Shown: piece by piece, positions 16,692 through 25,455 of the stretch | How the letters are laid out: every line of letters begins with the position of its first letter | How positions within the stretch are numbered: the stretch's first letter is position 1 | NCBI RefSeq assembly: GCF_047824785.1 | Contig: NZ_CP181167.1 | Span: 1,116,001-1,180,000 of the forward strand | From: Nitrobacter sp039808345 | Lineage (GTDB): Bacteria > Pseudomonadota > Alphaproteobacteria > Rhizobiales > Xanthobacteraceae | Direction of reading: 5' to 3' | DNA: 64,000 nt | The notes under the pieces: model-generated | Database searches by the model: none | What the model was told of the DNA's origin: nothing | Seen by the model: only the letters and a program-made list of their open reading frames with translations | Translations under genes and position numbers: made by a program

Positions 16692-17759
16692 ATGCGATTC
16701 AAGGGAATGACGATTTTCGTGACCGGTGGTGCTGGCTTCATTGGGTCAGCGGTGTGCCGCCATCTTCTTGCCGAGACTCAAGCAAACATCGTCAACCTCG
16801 ACAAGCTGACCTATGCGGCGAATCTTGACAATATCCCGAATGGCGTCAGCAACTCACGTTACGTTTTTAAACGCGCCGACATTTGCAATGCGCCGTTGCT
16901 ACGACAGCTTTTTTCAGAATTCCGACCTGACGCAGTGATGAACCTTGCCGCGGAAAGCCATGTCGATCGATCGATTGACGGTCCAGGTGAGTTCATGCAG
17001 ACCAACGTCGTCGGCACGTTTTCATTGCTGCAGGAGGCGCTACGTTATTATCGCGGACTGAACGATACACAGCGCGCAGGATTTCGCTTTCTGCACGTCT
17101 CCACGGATGAAGTCTTCGGTTCTCTCGGAGAAAGCGGCTATTTTTCAGAGAATTCACCCTATGCTCCGAATTCGCCTTACTCGGCAAGCAAGGCTTCGTC
17201 GGACCACTTGGTTCGGGCGTGGCATGAAACTTATGGGCTACCGACACTCATTACCAATTGTTCGAACAATTATGGCCCATACCATTTTCCCGAGAAACTG
17301 ATTCCTCATACGATCATCAAAGGACTGTCAGGTGAGGAATTGCCTGTTTATGGCGACGGGCAAAACATCCGTGACTGGCTCTTTGTTGAAGACCACGCGA
17401 AGGCTCTTACGCTAGTGCTCGAGCGTGGCAGGGTCGGGCAGACTTACAATATTGGGGGACGCAATGAGCGCACAAATCTCCGGGTTGTGGAGACCATTTG
17501 CGATTTACTAGATGAGCTTGCACCACGTACGATTACCCCGCGGCGCGATTTGATCTCATTTGTTGTCGATCGACCGGGGCATGATCGCCGCTATGCCATC
17601 GATGCCTCCAAGATCGAGCGCGAACTCGGTTGGACAGCGGAGAGAAGCTTCGAAAGCGGAATTGAAAGGACGGTGCGCTGGTACATTGACCAGCAGCATT
17701 GGTGGAAAGCCATTCTTGCAGGAGGTTACGCTTCGATTCGCGTCGGACTTAGTCAATAA
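16692..17759 (+). CDS. rmlB: dTDP-glucose 4,6-dehydratase
   Basis: A 355-residue extended SDR enzyme (RfbB) converting dTDP-glucose to dTDP-4-keto-6-deoxyglucose. NAD-binding VTGGAGFIGSAVCRHLL is near residue 10, then NLAAESHVDRSIDGP and the HVSTDEVFGSLGESGYF catalytic Thr-Asp-Glu region. The YAPNSPYSASKASSDHLVRA segment holds the Tyr-xxx-Lys pair, and NCSNNYGPYHFPEKLIPHTI follows. Length is normal. It is cotranscribed with rmlA. Sequence after the stop turns at once into IS66 debris, so any downstream rmlD may have been lost. Confidence 0.95.
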   Translation: MRFKGMTIFVTGGAGFIGSAVCRHLLAETQANIVNLDKLTYAANLDNIPNGVSNSRYVFKRADICNAPLLRQLFSEFRPDAVMNLAAESHVDRSIDGPGEFMQTNVVGTFSLLQEALRYYRGLNDTQRAGFRFLHVSTDEVFGSLGESGYFSENSPYAPNSPYSASKASSDHLVRAWHETYGLPTLITNCSNNYGPYHFPEKLIPHTIIKGLSGEELPVYGDGQNIRDWLFVEDHAKALTLVLERGRVGQTYNIGGRNERTNLRVVETICDLLDELAPRTITPRRDLISFVVDRPGHDRRYAIDASKIERELGWTAERSFESGIERTVRWYIDQQHWWKAILAGGYASIRVGLSQ

Positions 17760-17789
17760 CCAGCAGAGGCTCGACCGTACAACGCTCCG

Positions 17790-18055
17790 GCAATCGGTAG
17801 CACGTCATGCCGTCAGGTACCGCATGAGCCGCGGATCGCTTCCGGCATATCTGCCGCGCATCGAGATGGTGGTCGATATCGAGGACCACAGCTGCCCATG
17901 CTGTCGTAACGCTGCATCGGATTAGCGAAGACCGTAGCGAGAGGCTCGACATCATCCCAGTTCAGCTGCGCGTGCTCGTCGTGCCGGCCGAAGTATGCCT
18001 GTCGGGCCTGCGAAGAAGGTATCGCTCCGGCGGCGCTTTTAATTACCCACATCTC
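17790..18055 (+). pseudogene. IS66-family TnpC N-terminal fragment
   Basis: Plus-strand frames read RGSLPAYLPRIEMVVDIEDH then SCPCC, followed in a shifted frame by RISEDRSERLDIIPVQLRVL. This is the zinc-finger region of IS66 TnpC. No intact frame remains. Confidence 0.65.
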
Positions 18056-18119
18056 GTACCTAGGATTTGCACCTGTTGAATCGTCTGTGATTGTCTCTGT
18101 GACGCCGATTCGCGGGGGC

Positions 18120-18335
18120 GTCATGGGCGGCGACAAAGGCGGCCTATTGCTTCTTCGACAACCCACGTGTTACCAAGCGCGGGATGCTGGCCGGCCATTT
18201 TGCCGCGACCGCGATGCGCTGCGCGGTGAGCGAAAGACCAATCCTCTACAGCCGACCGCAGCCGGGTAAGATCGGCTTCACCAAGACCGTCAACGCCGGA
18301 CGTTATAAGGCGGGTCAGCCCAACATGGTGATCTT
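18120..18335 (+). pseudogene. IS4-family (Tn5-like) transposase fragment
   Basis: Frames show AATKAAYCFFDNPRVTKRGM then LAGHFAATAMRCAVSERPIL, and then IGFTKTVNAGRYKAGQ. This resembles the N-terminal part of Tn5-type IS4 transposases. It is short and without a complete frame; a C-terminal piece of the same type lies at 27.1 kb. Confidence 0.5.
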
Positions 18336-18399
18336 ATGTGGGGTGCTGATGCATTGATGCATTGGAGCCTGGCCGTAACTCTCAGGACGGGTGCGGGAA

Positions 18400-19310
18400 G
18401 TCAGACACCGTCATAGTAGCTGTGAAGCCGCCGAACAAAGTCGAGCAACCGATCGCGGAGGCAGTAGAGCGAAGGGCGGGACCAACGGGAATGCGGCACA
18501 GCAAAGCACACGCCGGGTGCAGAACCGGGGAAGCGTGTCACTTGCGCTAAACCGCATACGGCAAGTAGCAAGGCAGAGGAAGAAGGAGAGGTTCACTTCA
18601 CTCTTCCATCATATCAGCATCGACCACCTCGCAGACGCGTTCTCCGAACTGAAGGAAAACGCGGCCCCGGGCGTGGATGGGCTGACATGGCGAGCCTACG
18701 AGGCAGACCTCGATCACAGGATAGCGGATCTGTATTCGCAACTCTATAAGGGAGTGTATCGGGCACAACCATCTCGACGGGTCTACATACCGAAGCTGGA
18801 TGGGTCAGCAGGGCCCGCTCGCGGTGCCGCTCTTGAGCACAAAATCGTCCAACGGGTGGCCATCGCGGTGCTGAATGCGATCTACGAGGAAGGCTTCTTT
18901 GGGTTTTCGTATGGAAACCGGCCGAAGCGCAGCCAGCGTGATGCGCTGGACGCACTTATAGTCGGAGTTACAAGCAAAAAGGTGAACTACATCCTCGATG
19001 CCGATGTCCGATCCTGTTTCGATTCGGTCAGCCAGGATTGGCTGATCCGATTCCTGATGCACGGGATCAACGATCCGCGCATGATCCGCCTGATCCAGAA
19101 ATGGATGAATGCAAGAATCCTCGAAGATGGGATCATAACCGTTAGTGAGACCAGGACTGAACAGAGATCGGTAGCGTCACCGCTGCTCTTCAACGTCTAC
19201 CTGCACTACGATCTTCGATCCATGGGCTGAACGCTGGCGACGACGACAGGCCACGGGCGATATGATTATCCTGCGCGACGCTGATGACATCATCGTCGCC
19301 TTCTGCAGTG
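18400..19310 (+). pseudogene. Group II intron reverse transcriptase/maturase, degraded
   Basis: It resembles LtrA-type ORFs. The leader is VKPPNKVEQPIAEAVERRAG, then a frameshift near 18490. It continues with RIRQVARQRKKERFTSLFHH, AAPGVDGLTWRAYEADL, SRRVYIPKLDG, DADVRSCFDSVSQDWLIRFL and SVASPLLFNVYLHY. A stop at 19228 ends this frame; in the next one the sequence continues WAERWRRRQATGDMIILRDA then DDIIVAF. The catalytic YADD box is thus out of frame and reads DADD. Local frame slippage also affects the QRPLAVAALE-like region. The maturase domain and the intron 3' end are absent. Confidence 0.8.
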
Positions 19311-19329
19311 CTTCCACTGTGACAGCCAT

Positions 19330-19400
19330 GATCAATTGCACTCGCGCCTTCAAGACTTCATCGAAGCCTACAATTTTTGGCCGCCGCCTCAAGACGCTCC
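19330..19400 (+). pseudogene. IS481 transposase sliver
   Basis: QLHSRLQDFIEAYNF followed in a shifted frame by GRRLKTL matches the C-terminal ADFITAYNYARRLKTLKG of IS481-type transposases seen at 11.0 kb. About 70 bp remain between the intron remnant and IS3 copy 2. Confidence 0.5.
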
Positions 19401-19554
19401 ATGCACAAGATTGCCTGCTGTTTCGCGTAATGCACGACCGTCATACCAGCCGTCGATTCATTTCCGCGCGTCTTTGTCGCAGAGGTCTTGAGGTGGTGCC
19501 GGTTTCTGAGACAGGGGCATAAGGTGGATCGCCCGATGAAAAGGACGATCCGGT

Positions 19555-19836
19555 ATGAAGACACGCAGACGATTTACGGCTGAGTTCAAGGCCAAGGTTG
19601 CGCTTGAGGCGATCCGTGGCGAGCGGACGATTTCGGAACTGGCGACAAAGCACCAGCTTCATCCGAACCAGATTACGCAGTGGAAACGGCAGGCCATCGA
19701 GAACCTGGCCAAGACGTTCGACGACAAGGCTGCTGATGCGCAGGTCGGCCGGGAAGCCGAGGTGACCAAGCTGCACGCCAAGATTGGCCAGCTTGTCGTT
19801 GAGCGGGATTTTTTGGCCAAGGCCTTCGATCGCTGA
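19555..19836 (+). CDS. IS3-family OrfA (copy 2)
   Basis: A 93-residue HTH protein identical to the copy-1 and copy-3 products; intact. Confidence 0.92.
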   Translation: MKTRRRFTAEFKAKVALEAIRGERTISELATKHQLHPNQITQWKRQAIENLAKTFDDKAADAQVGREAEVTKLHAKIGQLVVERDFLAKAFDR

Positions 19837-19853
19837 GCCTGGATCGGAGGAGA

Positions 19854-20690
19854 ATGATGATTGACCCCGATCACAACCGGCTCTCGATCCGCCGCCAGTG
19901 CGAACTGGTCTCGATCTCGCGGGCGTCGTTCTACCGACAGCCCGCCGGCGAGACGCCCGAGAACCTCGAACTGATGCGCACCATCGACGAGGCCTTCATG
20001 GAGACGCCCTGGTATGGCTCCCGGCAGATGGCCCGGCATCTGCGGCGTCAGGGCTGGTGCGTGGGTCGCAAGCGGGTCCGGCGGCTGATGCGCAAGATCG
20101 GTCTGTCGCCGATCTACCAGGCGCCGAGAACCAGCGAGCCGCATCCGCAGCATCGCATCTATCCCTACCTGCTGCGGCACCTGGCGATCGAGCGGCCGGA
20201 TCACGTTTGGTGTGCCGATGTGACCTATATCCCGATGCGGCGCGGCTTCCTTTACCTCGTGGCCATCATGGACTGGTTCAGCCGCAAGGTCCTGGCCTGG
20301 CGGTTGTCGAACACGATGGATGCCGACTTCTGTGTTGCCGCTCTCGAAGAGGCGATCGCCTGCCATGGCAGGCCCGACATCTTCAACACCGACCAAGGCT
20401 CGCAGTTCACTAGCTTCGCCTTCACGACGACGCTGAAGGATGCCGGCATCCGCATCTCCATGGACGGGCGCGGCCGCTGGATGGACAACGTCTTCATCGA
20501 ACGACTGTGGCGCAGCCTCAAATATGAGTGCGTCTTCCTCAGCACATTCGAAACGGGAAGCCAAGCCCGCTGCGGCATCGGCTCCTGGATAGACTATTAC
20601 AACCGGCGACGCCCGCACTCGACCTTCGCCGGCAGGACGCCCGACGAAGTCCATGCTATGGCGGAAATGACGGAGCAATTGGCGGCGTAG
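19854..20690 (+). CDS. IS3-family OrfB transposase (copy 2)
   Basis: A 278-residue DDE transposase identical to that of copy 1. GGAGGAGA precedes the ATG. The triad residues in WCADVTYI, NTDQGSQF and ERLWRSLKYE are present; intact. Confidence 0.92.
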   Translation: MMIDPDHNRLSIRRQCELVSISRASFYRQPAGETPENLELMRTIDEAFMETPWYGSRQMARHLRRQGWCVGRKRVRRLMRKIGLSPIYQAPRTSEPHPQHRIYPYLLRHLAIERPDHVWCADVTYIPMRRGFLYLVAIMDWFSRKVLAWRLSNTMDADFCVAALEEAIACHGRPDIFNTDQGSQFTSFAFTTTLKDAGIRISMDGRGRWMDNVFIERLWRSLKYECVFLSTFETGSQARCGIGSWIDYYNRRRPHSTFAGRTPDEVHAMAEMTEQLAA

Positions 20691-20961
20691 AAACGAACCC
20701 GATCCACCTTAGCCAGGCCGCCAAACTGTCTCACCAAGCGGGTCCACCTCATCTTGATTTTCCCGTCATAACAGTCCGTAGTAACAATTCGAAATAGCCG
20801 AATCAATTAGTTCTTGCGTTTCTGATATATGCATCTAAACTTCAACTACAAGACGTAACTACATCAGACTGGTGCCTATGGTTGAGTTCAATGAATGCCC
20901 GGAGAGGTTGCACAAATAGAAGGCGTGCCGTGATCTGATAAACAAGTTGGGAGGAAGCATA

Positions 20962-21354
20962 TTGACTGCGCAAAAGCCCAGCACATTCGCTATGAGTGTA
21001 TTGGAATCGATGACCCTTGATGAGCTCTGGTCACTGTATGAAGAGATAGGCGGTATGCTTACAGATCGGATCCGGGCAGAAAAACGCGAGCTGGAAAAGC
21101 GTTTGGCTGTACTTCATCGAGGAATGGCCTCGCCGGAGGAGCAAGCTGGGCAAGAAGCCGGTCCAGTTGCCAAGATGCGACGGAAGTATCCGCGTGTTCT
21201 CCCGAAATACCGCAATCCTCAAAGTCCTTCCGAGACATGGTCCGGTCGGGGCAAGTTACCGCGTTGGCTAGTGATTGCCACAAAGAACGGACGACGGATC
21301 GAGGAATTTCGAATCGTCGACGCAAACGTCCCTCTAAAAAGACAAAGAGCTTAG
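20962..21354 (+). CDS. H-NS-family nucleoid-associated protein
   Basis: About 130 residues. The N-terminal half is an oligomerising coiled helix (LESMTLDELWSLYEEIGGML, RAEKRELEKRLAVLHRG). The C-terminal DNA-binding motif is KYRNPQSPSETWSGRGKLPR followed by WL, the AT-hook-like core of H-NS. A TTG start at 20962 is favoured because GGGAGGAAG (20949-20957) sits at the right distance; an ATG at 20992 (MSVLESMTLDEL) is the alternative. Such proteins silence horizontally acquired, AT-richer DNA, fitting its place in an island of foreign sequence. The 200 bp upstream are AT-rich. Confidence 0.85.
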   Translation: MTAQKPSTFAMSVLESMTLDELWSLYEEIGGMLTDRIRAEKRELEKRLAVLHRGMASPEEQAGQEAGPVAKMRRKYPRVLPKYRNPQSPSETWSGRGKLPRWLVIATKNGRRIEEFRIVDANVPLKRQRA

Positions 21355-21690
21355 GCTCTTGTGTGCGATCTTGCACGCTATCATCCCCGCATTTGTTCGC
21401 ACGCTTGGAAGTTTGCGCATTCGGATCGTCCTCGGCCTCAAAAACGTAACGCTCTCGTGAGCATTATCCGACGGAGTATACGAGCGATCTATATCCGACC
21501 GTATTGCGTAAGCGCCGCTTCATCCTATCGCAATCAACCGCGATGAGAGCTAGAGCCATTTTGGATTGATATTACGCATAACCGGCGTGATTGAAGAAAT
21601 TGATGCATTGGTCTGGAGAGAAGAGATCGAGGATAGAACCGAGTATAGCGCGACAATCTGGGTGGGAAGCGCTCGACAATCAGGATGGCG
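21355..21690. other. Gap without a recognisable gene
   Basis: These 335 bp between the H-NS-like gene and the IS21 remnant hold only short overlapping frames with no conserved motif. I see no strong hairpin or promoter. Confidence 0.5.
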
Positions 21691-21692
21691 AG

Positions 21693-22244
21693 TCAGTGTC
21701 GCGGCGTGATGATGATTGCCGCGCCGACTGTCGCGCGCAAGAGTTTTTTGAACTCTGATTGTCGCGGAGCGTCAATCAGCGACAGTCGCGCCACCTGGAG
21801 CTTTTGCACGAGATCGGTGGTGCGGGTGAACAGGACGCGCCATCCGTTCTCGATGAGGGCGAGGCCGATCGCTGCCGCCAAGTGGCTCTTGCCGCCGCCG
21901 GGCGGGCCGAACAGGAGCAGATTGGCGCCCTTGCCCAACCAGCCATCGCCGGCGGCAAGTGCGGTCACCTGCGCCTTGGAGATCATCGGCACGGCCTCGA
22001 AGTCGAAGTTGTCGAAGGTCTTTCCGGCAGGCAGCCGCGCCTCAACCAGGTGGCGTTCGATGCGGCGGCGACCGCGTTCGGCGATCTCGTGTTCAGCGAT
22101 GACAGCGAGGAAGCGGGCGGCCGGCCACCCTTCCTTGTCGGACTGCTCGGCAAATTGTGGCCACAACACTTTGATGGCGGGTAGCCGCAGTTCGTTGAGC
22201 AACAGATTGAGGCGTGTTGTATCGACGGAGTTGGAGGTGTTCAT
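21693..22244 (-). pseudogene. istB: IstB-like helper, C-terminal half lost (IS21 copy 2)
   Basis: Starting at MNTSNSVDTTRLNLLLNELR, the protein keeps the N-terminal helices and the Walker A motif LLLFGPPGGGKSHLAAAIG. After TTDLVQKLQVAR it switches to an unrelated tail (LSLIDAPRQSEFKKLL) and stops, so Walker B and later motifs are missing. The join is near 21785. It overlaps the end of the istA remnant. Confidence 0.75.
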
Positions 22245-22950
22245 GCTGCACCTCCGATCTGGCTGACGCCGACGAGGCACTCATAGCTGGCAAGCGGAGC
22301 AAGCTGCACCATGACCTGCGGCATGCAGGCAGGATCGGGCGCGAAGTGAGCGCGCAACCGTCCGAGATCGGGCAGTTGGCCGGCGTCCAGGTCGGCGGCG
22401 AGCTGACCGGCGAGTTCGGCCTCGCAGCCGCGCTCGTGCGCCAGCGCAAGCAGATCGACCATGAGCCGGCAGGCTTTCTTGCCCGGCAGCCGTTCGCGCA
22501 AACGACCGAAGGTCCTCCGATAGGCATCGCGCGGGAACAGCCGATCACGGTAGACGAGATTGAGCAGCGCCATTGGCTTGCGCCGCAAGGAATGGATCAC
22601 GTGGTGAAGCCGCCGCTTGACGTCACGCGGACAATCACCTCCTCGTAGTCCGAGCTGCGGCGATCTGGCAATGCCTGCAGGGTGGCGCGCTCGCTGTCGA
22701 TCCGCTTGGCGTTGCGGGCATTGCGGCGGCTGACGATCTCGTCGATGAAGCCACGATAGGCCGCGAGGTCGTCAAAGTCGGTGCTGCCGCGCAGCAGCAG
22801 CGCATCGGCGATCATCCGCTTGAGATGGCCGTGCGAGCTCTCGATCGCCCCGTTCTCGTGGGCAATGCCGCGATTGTTGCGGGAAGGCCGCATGCCATAG
22901 TGGGCGCACAGCTCCTCGTATCGCAGCGTCAGATTGCCGCGCGGCACGGA
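22241..22950 (-). pseudogene. istA: IstA transposase remnant with internal deletion (IS21 copy 2)
   Basis: From about 22950 the frame reads LTLRYEELCAHYGMRPSRNN and IAHENGAIESSHGHLKRMIA, up to TSSGGFTT. It then jumps, out of frame, to VIHSLRRKPMALLNLVYRDR and the IstA C-terminus. About 55-60 codons that normally lie between are deleted. The N-terminal HTH and the first catalytic Asp are absent upstream of 22950. Confidence 0.75.
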
Positions 22951-23227
22951 ACACGCTACGAGCCATGGGTTGCTGCCAACTGATAGGCTCAAGGAACGGT
23001 CAGGGCAAAGTGAGGCGATGGCGAACGGACGGAGACGAAGAATCAGGACACCCCGATCAATCCGAAGCGCTTCGAGCGCGCTCGATTGAGTGGGACCTGT
23101 TCTCCAAGCGAACATTCATCAGGGCGCGCAGCGGTACCGTTGTACATCAGACGCCGTATACATGGCCGCAACCGACCTGTTCACCAAACCGATCCGACAC
23201 CCTTGACTCGCAGGAGCCATCCATACA
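22951..23227. other. Unassigned junction sequence
   Basis: This 277-bp stretch between the IS21 and IS630 remnants has short frames on both strands with no motif I recognise. It is probably scrambled mobile-element DNA. Confidence 0.4.
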
Positions 23228-23663
23228 TGGGTTGAGGTCGGGCGAGTCCGGCGGCAGATAGCGCAACCGCGCGCCAGCGGCCTCGATGATTTGTCGAACA
23301 TCGTCGTTCTTGTGGGCGGGCAGATTGTCCATCACCACGATGTCGCCTGGCTTCAGGGTCGGGACCAGGCATCGTTGCAGGTAGACGCGAAAGATCTCGC
23401 CATTCATCGGCTCGTTGATGACAAAGGGAGCGGTGATAGCGTCGTGGCGCAGCGCCGCGACGAAGGTAGTGATCTTCCACCGTGTGGAATCTTGCCGACC
23501 AGGCGTTGGCCACGGCGGCAGCGGCCACGCAATCGCGCCATGTTGGTCGAGGTGCCGGTCTCATCGATGAAGACGAGGCGGGCTGGATCAAGCAGCCCTT
23601 GTTGCGCTTTCCAGACCTCGCGGGCCATCGCCACGTCGGGCCGATCCTGCTCGGTCGCGTAAA

Positions 23664-25027
23664 CGCTTATGGAATGGCCCGTCCCTTTCTCCGGCATCAA
23701 GTACGATGCTGGTGTCAAAAACGGGAAAGGAATGAGCTAATGTCTATAACAATCCTCGGGGTTGATCTGGGAAAGAACTCTTGCAGCGTTGTTGGAGTCG
23801 ACACGACCGGTGCTGTAGTCGTTCGTCGAACGATGCGCCGGCAAACGCTGGTCGAATATGTGACGAAACTTCCGGCCTGTGTAGTTGCGATGGAAGCATG
23901 CTGCGGCGCCCATCACCTGGGCCGCCTGTTTGTCGCGCAAGGTCATAAGATCCGGTTGATGTCACCGGAATACGTCCGTCCATATATTAAAGCTCAGAAA
24001 AACGACGACCGCGATGCTGAAGGAATCGCCGAAGCTGCCTCACGACCGACAATGCGGTTCGTCGAACTCAAGAGCCAGGAGCAGTTGGATATTCAAACGC
24101 TGCATCGTGTGCGCTCGCGCCTCGTGGCAGAACGAACCAACCTCATCAATCAACTACGCGCGATCCTGCTGGAGCGCGGGGAGATCTTCCCGGCCGGCCG
24201 GCGGAAATTCGAGCTTGGCGTGGATGGCATGCTTGTCGATGGCGATCAAACATTGTCACCGCGTATACGCCAGTTAGCTGGCGATTTACGTACCGAATGG
24301 AGAGAACTCGACGCGAAAATCGCGGCGTTGAATGGCGAATTTGTCAAACTGTCACGCAATGATCCCGCAGCTTGCAGGTTGACTTCGATCCCTGGCGTTG
24401 GCGTGCTCAACGCAACGGCCCTGGTCGCTGCGGTTGGCGATGCAAGTAATTTTGCCAAGGCCCGGGACCTGGGCGCCTGGCTCGGGTTGGTTCCGAAACA
24501 ATCCAGCACGGGAGGTAAGGCTCGGCTGCTCGGGATATCCAAGCGTGGCAACACTTATTTGCGCACTCTACTCATCCACGGCGCTCGCGCGGCTTTGCCA
24601 TCGCTGTCACAAAGCGATACGCCACTGGGGCGGTGGCTGAAGGCAATGATCGAGCGGGGCGTACACCGTAACGCCGTAGTGGTGGCTTTAGCCAACAAGC
24701 TGGCGCGGATAGCTTGGGCCATCTTGCGCAAGGAAGCGCGCTTTGAACGCAGTTACCCGGTAGCCGTGGTTTAACGAGATCAGCGCTGCGCATAGTTCGC
24801 GCAGTCCAACGGGGTTTGCAGGAAGGATCGAAGAGATGGCCTGACAGTCGAACGGCGTTCGGAAATCCCGATCAAAAAAATGGCACATTCGCTGCCGGCA
24901 TGCTTATGGGGCTCTGAACGTGCGGATATCCATCTTGGCCATGGGCTTGCTCATGAGACCGTATACGTTGACGCAGACTGTTCAGAATGCCGTAAAATCC
25001 TCTTGCAGACGGGGCGGGCCATACGTT
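23664..25027 (+). mobile_element. IS110-family element inside the IS630
   Basis: About 1.36 kb separate the two halves of the IS630 transposase. Short related sequences containing GGGCCAT mark both junctions (near 23676 and 25020) in inverse orientation. The boundaries are inferred from where IS630 coding similarity stops and restarts, so they are approximate. Confidence 0.65.
23740..24774 (+). CDS. IS110-family transposase
   Basis: A 344-residue protein starting at the ATG at 23740 (MSITILGVDLGKNSCSVVGV). The upstream open frame is IS630 antisense and is excluded. DEDD-type residues appear in GVDLGKNS, VAMEACCGAHHLGR and KNDDRDAEGIAEAA. The C-terminal transposase_20 part includes SIPGVGVLNATALVAAVGD, LGAWLGLVPKQSSTGGK and GISKRGNTYLRTLLIHGARA with the nucleophile serine. 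Length is normal and the frame intact, so it may be functional. It is distinct from the IS110 at the left edge. Confidence 0.9.
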   Translation: MSITILGVDLGKNSCSVVGVDTTGAVVVRRTMRRQTLVEYVTKLPACVVAMEACCGAHHLGRLFVAQGHKIRLMSPEYVRPYIKAQKNDDRDAEGIAEAASRPTMRFVELKSQEQLDIQTLHRVRSRLVAERTNLINQLRAILLERGEIFPAGRRKFELGVDGMLVDGDQTLSPRIRQLAGDLRTEWRELDAKIAALNGEFVKLSRNDPAACRLTSIPGVGVLNATALVAAVGDASNFAKARDLGAWLGLVPKQSSTGGKARLLGISKRGNTYLRTLLIHGARAALPSLSQSDTPLGRWLKAMIERGVHRNAVVVALANKLARIAWAILRKEARFERSYPVAVV

Positions 25028-25455
25028 TTTGAAGCTGATGCCGCGCCGGTCGTAGAAGCTCCACACCGTTGCCACGCTGACCGTGATGCCGCGCTCGCGC
25101 AGCAGGACCCGGACTTCTTCAAGCGTGATATCCGACTGTGCCCCGATCAGGTCGAGCAGCCACGCGGCATGCGGCTCAAGAACCGCGTGACGATGACCGC
25201 GAAGGCCGCTCGGCGCCGTTCGTCCGTCAAGCCGCCACTGACGGACCCATTTGATCGCGCTGCTGGCACTCACCGAAAAGACCTTGGCCGCCGAGGTTGC
25301 CGAAAGCCCGCCCGCAACCGCACCAATCACCCGCTCGCGCAAATCAGACGAATAGGCCCGTGTCATCGCTGCCTCCGAATCAAGACAGCCAAACCCTGAC
25401 CCAGAAAAACCCCTCCGTGAATCCTCAAACGAGTCAGATCAATCCAAAAAAGACT

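Larger units (their letters stand above)
19489..20751 (+). mobile_element. IS3-family element, copy 2 (1263 bp)
   Basis: The ends are TGAGGTGG at 19489 and CCACCTCA ending at 20751, flanked by TCT on both sides (19486-19488 and 20752-20754), a 3-bp target duplication. Encoded proteins are identical to copy 1, in opposite orientation. Confidence 0.93.
23228..25366 (-). pseudogene. IS630-family transposase interrupted by an IS110
   Basis: The N-terminus starts at 25366 (MTRAYSSDLRERVIGAVAGG, ASSAIKWVRQWRLDGR, VATVWSFYDRRGISFKN) and stops near 25028. It resumes after the IS110 at about 23660 with EQDRPDVAMAREVWKAQQGL, VFIDETGTSTNMARLRGR, then a small frameshifting deletion at PHG, then VMDNLPAHKNDDVRQIIEAA and LRYLPPDSPDLNP. 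There it is truncated (about 23228). The DDE residues (FIDETG, VMDNLPAHK) are recognisable. Three lesions: the insertion, the frameshift and the 3' truncation. Confidence 0.85.

Noticed and set aside
19659..20678. 339-codon frame opposite the IS3 OrfB (also at 11337 and 44502)
   Set aside because: It is longer than OrfB itself but is purely antisense and present only because the IS is repeated; OrfB has the catalytic triad.
11264..20751. Composite transposon carrying the rml genes
   Set aside because: Each IS3 copy has its own distinct 3-bp target duplication, so the pair did not move as one unit.
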